Shown here: in pieces, positions 7,388 through 14,278 of the stretch
How positions within the stretch are numbered: the first letter of the stretch is position 1
How the letters are laid out: each line of letters opens with the position of its first letter
Virus record (IMG/VR): IMGVR_UViG_3300032093_006456
Coordinates: 1 to 23,369 of that record
DNA from: a virus
Reading direction: 5' to 3' (one strand)
Length of the DNA stretch: 23,369 nt
Program-made: the position numbers and the translations under genes
Notes under the pieces: generated by a model
What the model was told of the DNA's origin: nothing
Seen by the model: the letters and a program-made list of their open reading frames with translations, nothing else
Databases searched by the model: none

Positions 7388-7399
7388 TAGTACTGTCAA
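7372..7399 (-). promoter_or_regulatory. Near-consensus sigma70-type promoter of the early/replication operon
   Basis: On the minus strand TTGACA (7399-7394) and TACAAT (7377-7372) are separated by 16 bases, and the -10 box is preceded by TGT, which also makes it an extended -10. Transcription should begin near 7365 and read toward the metallophosphoesterase and replication genes. It sits just downstream of the structural gene stop at 7402. Confidence 0.8.
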
Positions 7400-7401
7400 T
7401 A

Positions 7402-7794
7402 CTATTCTGTTTTCTCTTTTGAAACCAATAAGTAATTAATCCTAAAATTGCTTCTATCAATTGCTGGAGATGTTGAAACCCTGATTTGCGGCTTAGTTGT
7501 TGAACCCACAATAGAAAGAGTTGCTTGTACTCCTGCCTTTAATTCCGAACCGATACTTGTAACTATATATGCATTGGGCAATGTGCCTAGGCTAATTTCT
7601 GTTGATAGCCCAACGCCTTTCTTTATATCTACAAGTACAAACCCAGAATCAAATCGGGTTACTTGGCCAGTGTCTGATGTATTCTTCACTGCCTCTTCAT
7701 ACGCTACGATAATATTATGCTTAAGATCATTTAGCTTATTTGGGTCTAGAGGTTCGCCTTCATTGAACTCTACTGCTCTTAATTGCTGTGCCAT
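7402..7794 (-). CDS. Probable virion-associated protein, function unknown
   Basis: This 130-residue protein begins with a short helical segment (VEFNEGEPLDPNKLNDLKHN), of the kind found at the N-terminus of small phage tail or capsid-decoration proteins. It continues as a beta-rich body (GFVLVDIKKGVG, then YIVTSIGSEL and INYLLVSKE). It ends the structural operon, immediately before the promoter/terminator site. The ATG at 7794 overlaps the preceding stop (TAATG) and has a strong AAGGAGA site. Assignment to the virion rests on composition and position only. Confidence 0.6.
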   Translation of the reverse strand: MAQQLRAVEFNEGEPLDPNKLNDLKHNIIVAYEEAVKNTSDTGQVTRFDSGFVLVDIKKGVGLSTEISLGTLPNAYIVTSIGSELKAGVQATLSIVGSTTKPQIRVSTSPAIDRSNFRINYLLVSKEKTE

Positions 7795-8189
7795 TATAAG
7801 TTATCTCCTTGATCATGCATATTTGTTTCCATTTCGCTAACTTCTATAATCATATTTCTATCTAAACCATATGCATTAAATACATCTGGACTAACAATAT
7901 GACGTCTTTTATTTTGTGATATTAAATATATTTTACCATCCGCTATATTCTTTATCAAGGTGCCGTCTCTAAATCCTAGCTTTCCCGCAATCTTCATTCC
8001 AGAAAGAGCTGACTCTTCTGCTAACACTGTAGGAAAGGACCAAGACTTCTCTGCCCTATCTGATACTAGCTTAAATAACTTTCCGTCTTTAACCCAATAG
8101 CATGCTTTCTTAGTCTTTACTGCAATGCCTGATGGGAAATTAGTCGGTAAGCTTACTGAGTGAATCTGAGTATTCTTGAAGAGCTTCAT
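7794..8189 (-). CDS. Small protein with 'KRRHI' beta repeats
   Basis: This 131-residue protein contains a clear repeat-like unit in the second half: GTLIKNIADGKIYLISQNKR followed by RHIVSPDVFNAYGLDRNMII and EVS (about residues 76-118). A degenerate first unit precedes it (GIAVKTKKACYWVKDGKLFK). The pattern 'G-(T)LIK-dGkiYli-xx-gKRRxI-xxxVFxAyG-VS' recalls repeat units in some large bacterial and phage surface proteins; no enzymatic motif is seen. The ATG at 8189 (ATAAGGCT upstream) gives a 50-base overlap with the coiled-coil gene; a longer start at 8249 would read further into that gene and lacks a ribosome site. It is probably structural or host-surface related. Confidence 0.6.
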   Translation of the reverse strand: MKLFKNTQIHSVSLPTNFPSGIAVKTKKACYWVKDGKLFKLVSDRAEKSWSFPTVLAEESALSGMKIAGKLGFRDGTLIKNIADGKIYLISQNKRRHIVSPDVFNAYGLDRNMIIEVSEMETNMHDQGDNL

Positions 8190-8313
8190 TTTTAGCCTTA
8201 TCCATGAGTTGTGTAATATCTGCCCGTAAAATTGCAATCTGAGTTTCATAATTAGAAACTAGTTCTCCAATTCTTTGTTGTAGGGCGGTTATTACTAATT
8301 CCGCTTTATCCAT
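8140..8313 (-). CDS. 57-residue coiled-coil protein
   Basis: This short gene begins MDKAELVITALQQRIGELVS, continues with NYETQIAILRADITQLMDKA and stops at 8140. Hydrophobic residues fall in a heptad pattern over most of the length, so an extended coiled coil is expected. The ATG at 8313 has ACAGGAAT upstream and lies one base after the preceding stop. There is no membrane segment, which argues against a holin or inner-membrane spanin. It lies among tail-fibre genes and could be a fibre chaperone or a small trimeric virion part; its function is unknown. Confidence 0.65.
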   Translation of the reverse strand: MDKAELVITALQQRIGELVSNYETQIAILRADITQLMDKAKNEALQEYSDSLSKLTD

Positions 8314-8314
8314 T

Positions 8315-8536
8315 TTATTCCTGTTCTAAAGTAGTTTTTTCTGTTTCTAGAACACTAATCTTATCATCAAGATCGGAAATTTGCAATATCATTTCATTAA
8401 TAGTTGCCTGATTTGGACTTGATACAGCATTTAGCTCTAATATTGTAAGATTCAAATTATACTTATTATAATTTAATGTCTTAATATGTTGATTTACAAT
8501 TCCTATTTTTTCTTCATTAGTTAACTCTGATGTCAT
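8315..8536 (-). CDS. 73-residue helical/coiled-coil protein
   Basis: The first half (EEKIGIVNQHIKTLNYNKYN) is a charged helix, followed by a NAVSSPNQATINE turn and a second coiled-coil helix (ILQISDLDDKISVLETEKTT). This helix-turn-helix hairpin plan is like prefoldin-type or tail-chaperone proteins, but no family is certain. The ATG at 8536 has the strongest ribosome site in this region (AAGGAGGG). Its stop is followed directly by the next small coiled-coil gene, and the two may work together. Confidence 0.7.
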   Translation of the reverse strand: MTSELTNEEKIGIVNQHIKTLNYNKYNLNLTILELNAVSSPNQATINEMILQISDLDDKISVLETEKTTLEQE

Positions 8537-8553
8537 TTTTACCCTCCTTATTC

Positions 8554-8562
8554 ATTATAGCA
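8554..8562 (-). promoter_or_regulatory. Possible extended -10 promoter before the coiled-coil pair
   Basis: The minus strand reads TGCTATAAT, overlapping the last codon and stop of the oxygenase gene. No -35 box is seen. The predicted start would fall inside the ribosome site of the gene at 8536, which weakens the case. Confidence 0.3.
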
Positions 8563-9250
8563 TATTATTTCTTTTATTTAAATCCGTCCAGAATATTGAA
8601 ACTGTATATCTGGTTCCACTTATAACTGCTTTTACTCCGTGTAGAGTATTTTCGTCACCCTTAAATGTCACTAACATTCCTGGCTCTGGCTTTATAGAAA
8701 AATTGTTATATTGAGGAAACCAAAGCTCTCCGCCTTCATAATCATTATTTAAGTATATTAAAGAAGAAAAATGTTTTGTTTGGAACCTTCCCTCAAATGA
8801 CTCAAGGTACGTCTTAGATATATTATTTTCTGCTAGCATATCGTAATCGTGGTGACCTTCATTTGATATAAAATAATCTAGGTGTGGGGCTTGCTCCCTT
8901 CCAACCCTCCATCTATTGACAAGATACTGCTCTGTTTTTACCTTAACACCAAACTTGTCTTCGGTAACCAATTTAGTTTTATTCTCAATATCTTTATAAA
9001 AATCTCTATCTAGTGGATATCTGCCATAAAATTCTTCATGTGTAAAGTTAATGCACATTCCGTCCCACTGTTTAATAGATGGCCATAAAATTTTATCAAC
9101 ATTTTCTTCTTTTGGATAATTAACTTTAAAATCAAGTCCCCACAGATCTTCTGAAAAATTTTTTGTTTCTAAAATTTTATCAATATCTGACTTATTAATA
9201 AAATTTTTTACTATTCTAATGTTTGGCTTTTCTAGGTCTATGTATCTCAT
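8555..9250 (-). CDS. 2-oxoglutarate/Fe(II) oxygenase, prolyl 4-hydroxylase-like
   Basis: This 231-residue protein fits the double-stranded beta-helix 2OG-Fe(II) oxygenases that hydroxylate protein or small-molecule substrates. The iron triad is visible as His123-x-Asp125 (APHLDYF) and His204 (NTLHGVK), with Arg214 (GTRYTVSIFW) in the place that binds 2-oxoglutarate. Between them are SSLIYLNNDYEGGELWFPQY and KPEPGMLVTF, which are typical of P4H-like enzymes. The ATG at 9250 follows the stop of the fibre gene by two bases and uses TAGGATAG as ribosome site; an upstream start at 9280 inside the fibre gene is unlikely. It lies directly after a fibre with a Pro-rich stalk, so that stalk is an attractive substrate, by inference only. 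Confidence 0.9.
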   Translation of the reverse strand: MRYIDLEKPNIRIVKNFINKSDIDKILETKNFSEDLWGLDFKVNYPKEENVDKILWPSIKQWDGMCINFTHEEFYGRYPLDRDFYKDIENKTKLVTEDKFGVKVKTEQYLVNRWRVGREQAPHLDYFISNEGHHDYDMLAENNISKTYLESFEGRFQTKHFSSLIYLNNDYEGGELWFPQYNNFSIKPEPGMLVTFKGDENTLHGVKAVISGTRYTVSIFWTDLNKRNNML

Positions 9251-9252
9251 GT

Positions 9253-11040
9253 CTATCCTATACACCTGTCGCAGTCCCAATATGTTCCAGTTGGACAGTT
9301 GAATGTAGGCTCAAAGCAATTAGAAGGTGGGCTTGCTGGTGGGCTTGGTGGATTTACTGGTGGGCTTGGTGGATTTACTGGTGGGCTTGGTGGATTTACT
9401 GGTGGAGTTGGCGGATCTACTGGTGGACTTGATGCTGGTGGAGTTGATGATGCTGGGGTTGCCGAAATTGTTCCAGAAGAAACAACTAAGGAGCTTCCAG
9501 CTGAATTAGATGCTGTTGCAAAAGCTTTAAATATATTTACTGGTGCAGTAGCATCATATGTAGTTATTGTATATGTGCATTCTGATGCTCCTCCCACTGA
9601 AAATGATACTATGTCACTAGTTGCAGTAGGAATAGATGGATGAATAGCGGTTCTTATAACTACGCTATATGATGTAGGAGACCCCGACCAGCCTGAAGTT
9701 GAAGCTGTAATTACGCTACCTGGTGTGCTGCCTCCTGTAAGAGAAACGGATCCACCTGTAGGAACTACTACTGCTGCCGTCCAAATAGCATAAAGAGTAA
9801 AGCTTTCTGTTGGAGTAAATACAGCCCCTGCTTGATAAGTATAGTATAAATCTCCAGAAATTGGATTTCTCCAATTACTAAATGTGTATCCATCCCTTGT
9901 TGGAGTTGGTGCTGTAACAGATTGTCCAGAATTAACTGTTGTTGATGTAGGTGATACAGTGCCACCATTTGCATTCCATGTAATTGTATATTGTACTACT
10001 GGCGGCTCAAGAACTATAGTATTTGAATTAGCTGATGCAGATCCCCCAGCATTACTTGCAGTAACTGCAACATAATATTCTCTTAGATATGATCCTGAAT
10101 AGGCGTCTGAAGTATCTGCTTTTGTAACATCCCTTAAAAGAGTAATTGGCTGAGGGTCTGTTTGATACCATCTATATCTATAGGATGTTGGGCTGTTATT
10201 CCATGATCCTGATGTCACTGACATATTGTTGTTTGAAGAAATTGATAGCACTGGTGCAGATATATTAGAAGGCGGAGAAATTGCAGCACTTGTTGTAAGG
10301 CTATAGTTTGCAGATGCTGTATTTCCAGTAGAAGATGTTACCGTTACCGTTCCAGTATAAGTAGTTCCTGCAGTAAGCCCCGTTTTTGAAACAGATGTTT
10401 CATTAGTTCCAGATCCACTAAATGTACCCGTTGATGACCAAGAGCTCTGATTTGTTGAGGTCCAATTAATCGTTCCTGCTGTCTGAGAAACTCCAGTATT
10501 TGAACCCATTGTAATTGTTGGAGTTACTGGGGATACAACATTTTGTATAGTTACAGTACTACTTGTAGAAACAGTCTGTAGCGATGGAGATACATTAGTA
10601 TTTGTTGCAGTCACAACAAATCTAAATGATCCTGTTGATGTTGCTGAAGAAGATGGAAAATCTCCTATAATTGGTGTATATGTTTTTGTATTAGAGGAGC
10701 CAACAGAAGGATTGGTTATAGTTCCAGTTGCATTAGATCCATTTCCATCTAACCATTGAAAGCCGTTATAGTATTGAAATTTATATGTTAGTACTGTAGC
10801 ATTTGTCCATCTATAATTAGTTCCAGTAAGAGTGGCTGGCATAGTTGAAGAGCTTGTTGTTAATGTTACTGTTTGTGCTATTGATGGTTCATTTGAAGGT
10901 GCAAGAAAACCAAAGATGCTTTTCCATACTCCGCCGCTTCTTATATAAGCTTTAGTTATAGTCTTCCATGCTCCGCCTGATCTAAGGTATGCTTTATTAA
11001 CATTTTTCCATTGAGATCCAGATCTTAATTTAATTGACAT
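9253..11040 (-). CDS. Tail fibre with Ig-like domains, InlB-type repeat, Pro-rich stalk and Cys-rich tip
   Basis: This 595-residue protein is probably a tail fibre or adhesin exposed on the virion. Residues 5-45 hold three 14-residue repeats (LRSGGAWKTITKAY type). Four Ig/FN3-like beta domains follow, at about 50-168, 170-250, 258-346 and 424-528. Between the last two is an InlB/Listeria-Bacteroides-type repeat (351-421: ITWNANGGTVSP, GYTFSNW, FTLYAIWT). A Pro-rich stalk (531-573) contains tandem SPPVNPP heptapeptides. The last 22 residues hold four cysteines (575, 582, 590, 593) and may form a disulfide-bonded tip. The ATG at 11040 has TTAGG upstream. Binding to a host surface is inferred from the architecture. 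Confidence 0.85.
   Translation of the reverse strand: MSIKLRSGSQWKNVNKAYLRSGGAWKTITKAYIRSGGVWKSIFGFLAPSNEPSIAQTVTLTTSSSTMPATLTGTNYRWTNATVLTYKFQYYNGFQWLDGNGSNATGTITNPSVGSSNTKTYTPIIGDFPSSSATSTGSFRFVVTATNTNVSPSLQTVSTSSTVTIQNVVSPVTPTITMGSNTGVSQTAGTINWTSTNQSSWSSTGTFSGSGTNETSVSKTGLTAGTTYTGTVTVTSSTGNTASANYSLTTSAAISPPSNISAPVLSISSNNNMSVTSGSWNNSPTSYRYRWYQTDPQPITLLRDVTKADTSDAYSGSYLREYYVAVTASNAGGSASANSNTIVLEPPVVQYTITWNANGGTVSPTSTTVNSGQSVTAPTPTRDGYTFSNWRNPISGDLYYTYQAGAVFTPTESFTLYAIWTAAVVVPTGGSVSLTGGSTPGSVITASTSGWSGSPTSYSVVIRTAIHPSIPTATSDIVSFSVGGASECTYTITTYDATAPVNIFKAFATASNSAGSSLVVSSGTISATPASSTPPASSPPVDPPTPPVNPPSPPVNPPSPPVNPPSPPASPPSNCFEPTFNCPTGTYWDCDRCIG
9338..9421 (-). repeat. 21-bp tandem repeat encoding the SPPVNPP stalk
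   Basis: Three perfect 21-bp copies lie at 9338-9358, 9359-9379 and 9380-9400, with a diverged fourth at 9401-9421 and a partial copy on the other side at 9326-9337. Because 21 is a multiple of three, gain or loss of a unit would change stalk length without a frameshift. Confidence 0.92.
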
Positions 11041-11046
11041 ATAAAC

Positions 11047-12936
11047 CTAAGAATTCTGATCCCAGACTAAAAGCACTGCCCCATTTTCTGCAGATGTATA
11101 ATATATATTTTTGCTTGCTTCTGCGAAGTTTCCTTCTGATATAGTAAACATATTTCTAAGTCCGCCAGAATTTGTAGTTTCTGTTCCAGCAACCTGAGCA
11201 GATTTTCTTACCTGAACTTGTCTAGAGTTTAATCCATCTTCATATCCTAAAAATATTCTACCATTGCTTCCAGCGTTATCTGTCTCTATAATTTTTCTTG
11301 TTGTTCCAGATTCTGTTAAAACTAAAACAGTACCAGATGCAGTTAAAGAAAAATCTCCTAGCTCAAGTGCGCCTGTTGTTCCCATGTCTATTAATGCGTT
11401 CCCAGTTGCTGTTATTCCAGAAGAACCTATTTCCCATTTTGTAGTTGAGGATCCAAATGATCCTCCTGTGGCATTTACTACTCCTTTAACAGATAATGCG
11501 GTGCCGTCCCAACGAACATAATTATCTGTGCTTCCGATATCTATTACTGGTGTTGTTCCGTTGTAGCCGAGATACCATCCAGTATTTGAGCTTTCCCAGC
11601 TTGGCTTATTTGAATAAATTGCACCTAATCCAGAAGCAAGCTGTACTGCTCTGTTTATTGCAGACCCATCAGAATTAAATGTATTCTTAGTTCTATCATT
11701 TGCTGTTCCAGCTAGGGTAAGCGCCTCTCCCGCCGTTGATGCAGCTCCTGTTGCTGTTGATTGTGCTCCTGATGCTGTTGATGATATAGAATCTATGTCT
11801 CCTGGAGTGTATCCTCCAAATGCTACGTTACCAGCTAGGTCTGCTCTAAATACTGGAGAGTTTGCACTGTTGTAAACAGTAAGGCCAGAAAGAACTGCAT
11901 ATCCACCAGCTTCTGTAGAATTTACATTTGCGGATGAAAGCTCTATTCTAGAAGATCCTGCAGTTCCAGTTCTTAGCCATGACTGAAATTGTCCATTACC
12001 AGCCACTAAGTTTTCTATTGATATAAGTCCGTTTGTTAAGTCTATAAGATTGGCTTTTGTTGGGGCAATGGCAGTTGAATTTATTCTGGTGTAAGTTGTT
12101 GTACCGCTAACCTGATAGGGAATACCATTAGCATTTACTGCTAAATAATAAAGATATATTGAGGAGTCATATGCTTGTTGAGATGTTAAAGATAATACTT
12201 GTTTTAGTACGTCAAGCCCTATCGTTATTTTATTAGATGTTTGATCTACCGTCATTGATCCAACAAGCTTAGTGGATAAATTTGTAGTGGTATTAGAGCC
12301 TAGATCTGTTGTGCTTGCATATATATTTATTGCTTTAAATCCAGAAAATGTTTGGCTAGCATATGCCCCTGTCCACGCAACAGTTAATGCAAACGGTGCG
12401 GCTGAAGCAGAAAGTCCTGTAGGTAATGTAGGTGCTTCTATTGGTGTTCCATCTTCTACAGTTAATGTGACTGGTGATGTAGAGTTAGATAAGGTTCCTC
12501 TTGTGGTTACAGATCTTAGAGTAACATTGTATGTTCCAGCGGGAACCGCAATAGATACTGTTCCCTTTACTTTAAAAAATGCAACTGGATCTGATCCATC
12601 TCCAAAGGTGTCGTCTGCATCCTCTAGATATATATTAACACGGTCTACTCCAACCATGTCTACGTTATTAGAATCTTTACCATTCCAATAAATTATTATT
12701 TTGCCTGGTGCTGTTTTAAAGTCACCGCTAAATATATAAGGAACTGGAACTCCAGATTCTCCTGGAAGAACTAACTTTTTAACAGATGACCATTCACTAA
12801 AAGTTTTATCTTTATACTGCCATCTAAATTGTATTGGATAAGTTTCTGCTGGCTCAAGATCTGTGACGGTAACCAGAAAGTAATTTCCGTCTTCCTTGAT
12901 TTCTGAAGTATCTTTAAGTAGATCTTGATATGCCAT
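11047..12936 (-). CDS. Tail fibre/tip protein with FN3-like domains
   Basis: This 629-residue structural protein begins with beta-sandwich domains that look like FN3 repeats (about 20-60, 65-162 and 168-290, for example TLPTGLSASAAPFALTVAWT). A short helical/collar region follows (ANLIDLTNGLISIENLV, 295-311), then an Ala/Ser/Thr-rich linker (385-412). The C-terminal part contains YVRWDGTALSVKGVVNATGG (473-492), a pattern common in the C-terminal regions of gpJ-like tail-tip proteins. The order of domains suggests a central fibre projecting from the tail tip. The ATG at 12936 is one base after the previous stop. No enzymatic motif is seen. Confidence 0.8.
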   Translation of the reverse strand: MAYQDLLKDTSEIKEDGNYFLVTVTDLEPAETYPIQFRWQYKDKTFSEWSSVKKLVLPGESGVPVPYIFSGDFKTAPGKIIIYWNGKDSNNVDMVGVDRVNIYLEDADDTFGDGSDPVAFFKVKGTVSIAVPAGTYNVTLRSVTTRGTLSNSTSPVTLTVEDGTPIEAPTLPTGLSASAAPFALTVAWTGAYASQTFSGFKAINIYASTTDLGSNTTTNLSTKLVGSMTVDQTSNKITIGLDVLKQVLSLTSQQAYDSSIYLYYLAVNANGIPYQVSGTTTYTRINSTAIAPTKANLIDLTNGLISIENLVAGNGQFQSWLRTGTAGSSRIELSSANVNSTEAGGYAVLSGLTVYNSANSPVFRADLAGNVAFGGYTPGDIDSISSTASGAQSTATGAASTAGEALTLAGTANDRTKNTFNSDGSAINRAVQLASGLGAIYSNKPSWESSNTGWYLGYNGTTPVIDIGSTDNYVRWDGTALSVKGVVNATGGSFGSSTTKWEIGSSGITATGNALIDMGTTGALELGDFSLTASGTVLVLTESGTTRKIIETDNAGSNGRIFLGYEDGLNSRQVQVRKSAQVAGTETTNSGGLRNMFTISEGNFAEASKNIYYTSAENGAVLLVWDQNS

Positions 12937-12937
12937 T

Positions 12938-13876
12938 TTAGAAGCTCAAATCCAGCTTATATTCTATATCTACCTGTCTACCGTTTAATTTTGTTAACGG
13001 AGTTGAAAGTATAGATCTGCTTATCAAACCGTATATTGGGTCAAATGTATCTTCGTCATTTATTCTTATTCCATCAAAAAAGACTTGTGATATCCCACTG
13101 GACGGCGTTATTAGGATTCCTATCTTAGTAATGTTATTTTTTTGTGGACTACCAACCGCATTTGAAAATAATGTATTCATTGATACTTCTGCAATTTTAT
13201 CTCCAGTTGTAGAGCTAGAAATTTGTGCATAGTAATAGTCTGTATCAGTAGTATAAAACTTAATTCTAAAAGATGAAAGATTTGAATCATATTGTCTATA
13301 TGCAACTGTAAGCGTATCAGCAGAGCTATATCCTGAAAAGTCTAATAGTGCATTTGTCTTGTATTCATTAGCAGCGCTATTATTGGAAGACATTCCTACT
13401 AAGAAGTCTCCAATTCTTGCATTAGAGGTAACCTCTTGCGCTGGTGAGCCAAGGGTGTCTACCCAGTCTGCTGGATTAGAAAAGTCAGATATAAATCTAC
13501 TATCATAATTATTGGTTCCAGTTTTTGTTGAGGGATAAAGACCAATCTCTTTAATAATTCCAGATATATCTTGTGGTATAGTGGTTTTAAATATAGCAGA
13601 GTATGTAAATATTGGCTGACTATTTGAGTCCAATCCGTCTTGCTGTATATCAGTGCTTGAAAGAGTTACTTCAGTTCTATAAAACTCAAATCCTAATCTA
13701 GAGTCATTTGCTGTTGCTGCAGTAGAATCTATTCCTATTGCAACCTCTTTTGATATAGCATTTACATTTCCAGCTATAACATTGGTCAGGTATCGCTTGC
13801 CAAATTTAGTTAGTATGTTTTTAGATCGGCATATCTCTTGACCGTCCTCATAGAATATATATGTACCCTTTATCAT
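12938..13876 (-). CDS. Baseplate/tail-tip structural protein
   Basis: This 312-residue protein starts MIKGTYIFYEDGQEICRSKN, typical of small phage tail proteins that begin with a beta hairpin. It contains GIIKEIGLYPSTKTG (105-119), a signature seen in tail-fibre and baseplate proteins. The middle (about 125-275) is a beta-rich Ser/Asn/Thr domain with a lectin-like or carbohydrate-binding pattern. The terminal segment (SRSILSTPLTKLNGRQVDIE) completes the N-terminal fold. The ATG at 13876 has GGCGGAG within the end of the preceding gene. The precise position in the tail is not known. Confidence 0.7.
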   Translation of the reverse strand: MIKGTYIFYEDGQEICRSKNILTKFGKRYLTNVIAGNVNAISKEVAIGIDSTAATANDSRLGFEFYRTEVTLSSTDIQQDGLDSNSQPIFTYSAIFKTTIPQDISGIIKEIGLYPSTKTGTNNYDSRFISDFSNPADWVDTLGSPAQEVTSNARIGDFLVGMSSNNSAANEYKTNALLDFSGYSSADTLTVAYRQYDSNLSSFRIKFYTTDTDYYYAQISSSTTGDKIAEVSMNTLFSNAVGSPQKNNITKIGILITPSSGISQVFFDGIRINDEDTFDPIYGLISRSILSTPLTKLNGRQVDIEYKLDLSF

Positions 13877-14254
13877 TTATGCTCCGCCAGGATTATATAT
13901 CCTTGCGTCAACCCCCCGTACATTAGACTTATCAGAACTTGAATTTCTAATTTTAATTACCGCCTTATATTTTGTTGCCTTTGTCACAGAATCATAATAC
14001 TTTGTATATGTTATATTTTCAATATCCGTCAAATCCACCTTATCTTTGTCGTCATCATCTGGGTCAGTCTCTGGGTCTGAGGCTGTTGAGTATTTTTCTG
14101 TTCCAATAAATGGGGCAGATAAATAATTATCTGTGTCCGTAGCTTCTCCAATTAGAACTTCCCTTGGATTAAGCCACAATAAGTCGGGGTTGTTTTTTGG
14201 AAGGACAACTGGAAACCCACGGGTTACTTGTTCTGACGGGATATTTTTTACCAT
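13877..14254 (-). CDS. Small tail-associated protein, possible leaderless start
   Basis: This 125-residue protein has an acidic low-complexity stretch (DPETDPDDDDKDKVD) between two beta-rich parts. The N-terminal part reads TRGFPVVLPKNNPDLLWLNP; the C-terminal part contains KYKAVIKIRNSSSD. I do not recognise a family. The first available start, TTG 14278, has no ribosome site. The ATG at 14254 also has none but lies exactly six bases after a TATAAT box, so it may be translated from a leaderless transcript or by readthrough from the upstream gene. It lies between two tail-tip genes and is probably structural. Confidence 0.6.
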   Translation of the reverse strand: MVKNIPSEQVTRGFPVVLPKNNPDLLWLNPREVLIGEATDTDNYLSAPFIGTEKYSTASDPETDPDDDDKDKVDLTDIENITYTKYYDSVTKATKYKAVIKIRNSSSDKSNVRGVDARIYNPGGA

Positions 14255-14260
14255 TTTTTT

Positions 14261-14269
14261 ATTATACCA
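14261..14269 (-). promoter_or_regulatory. Extended -10 promoter positioned for a leaderless transcript
   Basis: The minus strand reads TGGTATAAT followed by six A residues and ATG. The usual 6-7 base gap from -10 to transcript start would place the start at the initiator codon. No -35 box is apparent. Confidence 0.45.
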
Positions 14270-14278
14270 TTTGATCAA

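Noticed and set aside
7358-7401. Rightward promoter using TACAAT at 7363 on the plus strand
   Set aside because: No -35 box at a suitable distance, and all genes to the right are on the opposite strand.
8190-8249. Longer start at 8249 for the KRRHI protein
   Set aside because: This extension overlaps the coiled-coil gene almost entirely, lacks a ribosome site, and the ATG at 8189 has AAGG upstream.
8140-8536. Coiled-coil pair as holin or spanin genes
   Set aside because: Neither has a membrane segment, signal peptide or lipobox.
9251-9280. Longer start at 9280 for the oxygenase
   Set aside because: It would overlap the C-terminus of the fibre gene; the ATG at 9250 has a good ribosome site and directly follows the fibre stop.
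9338-9421. Tandem 21-bp repeats as a CRISPR array
   Set aside because: The units are directly adjacent with no spacers and are in frame with the fibre coding sequence.
9299-9643. Plus-strand Gly-rich open frame (GGLGGFTGG repeats)
   Set aside because: It is the antisense shadow of the Pro-rich stalk repeats; no ribosome site, and all neighbours are on the minus strand.
12272-12691. Plus-strand 139-codon open frame antisense to the FN3-like fibre
   Set aside because: Long antisense frames are expected opposite Thr/Ser/Val-rich genes; no ribosome site or recognisable motif.
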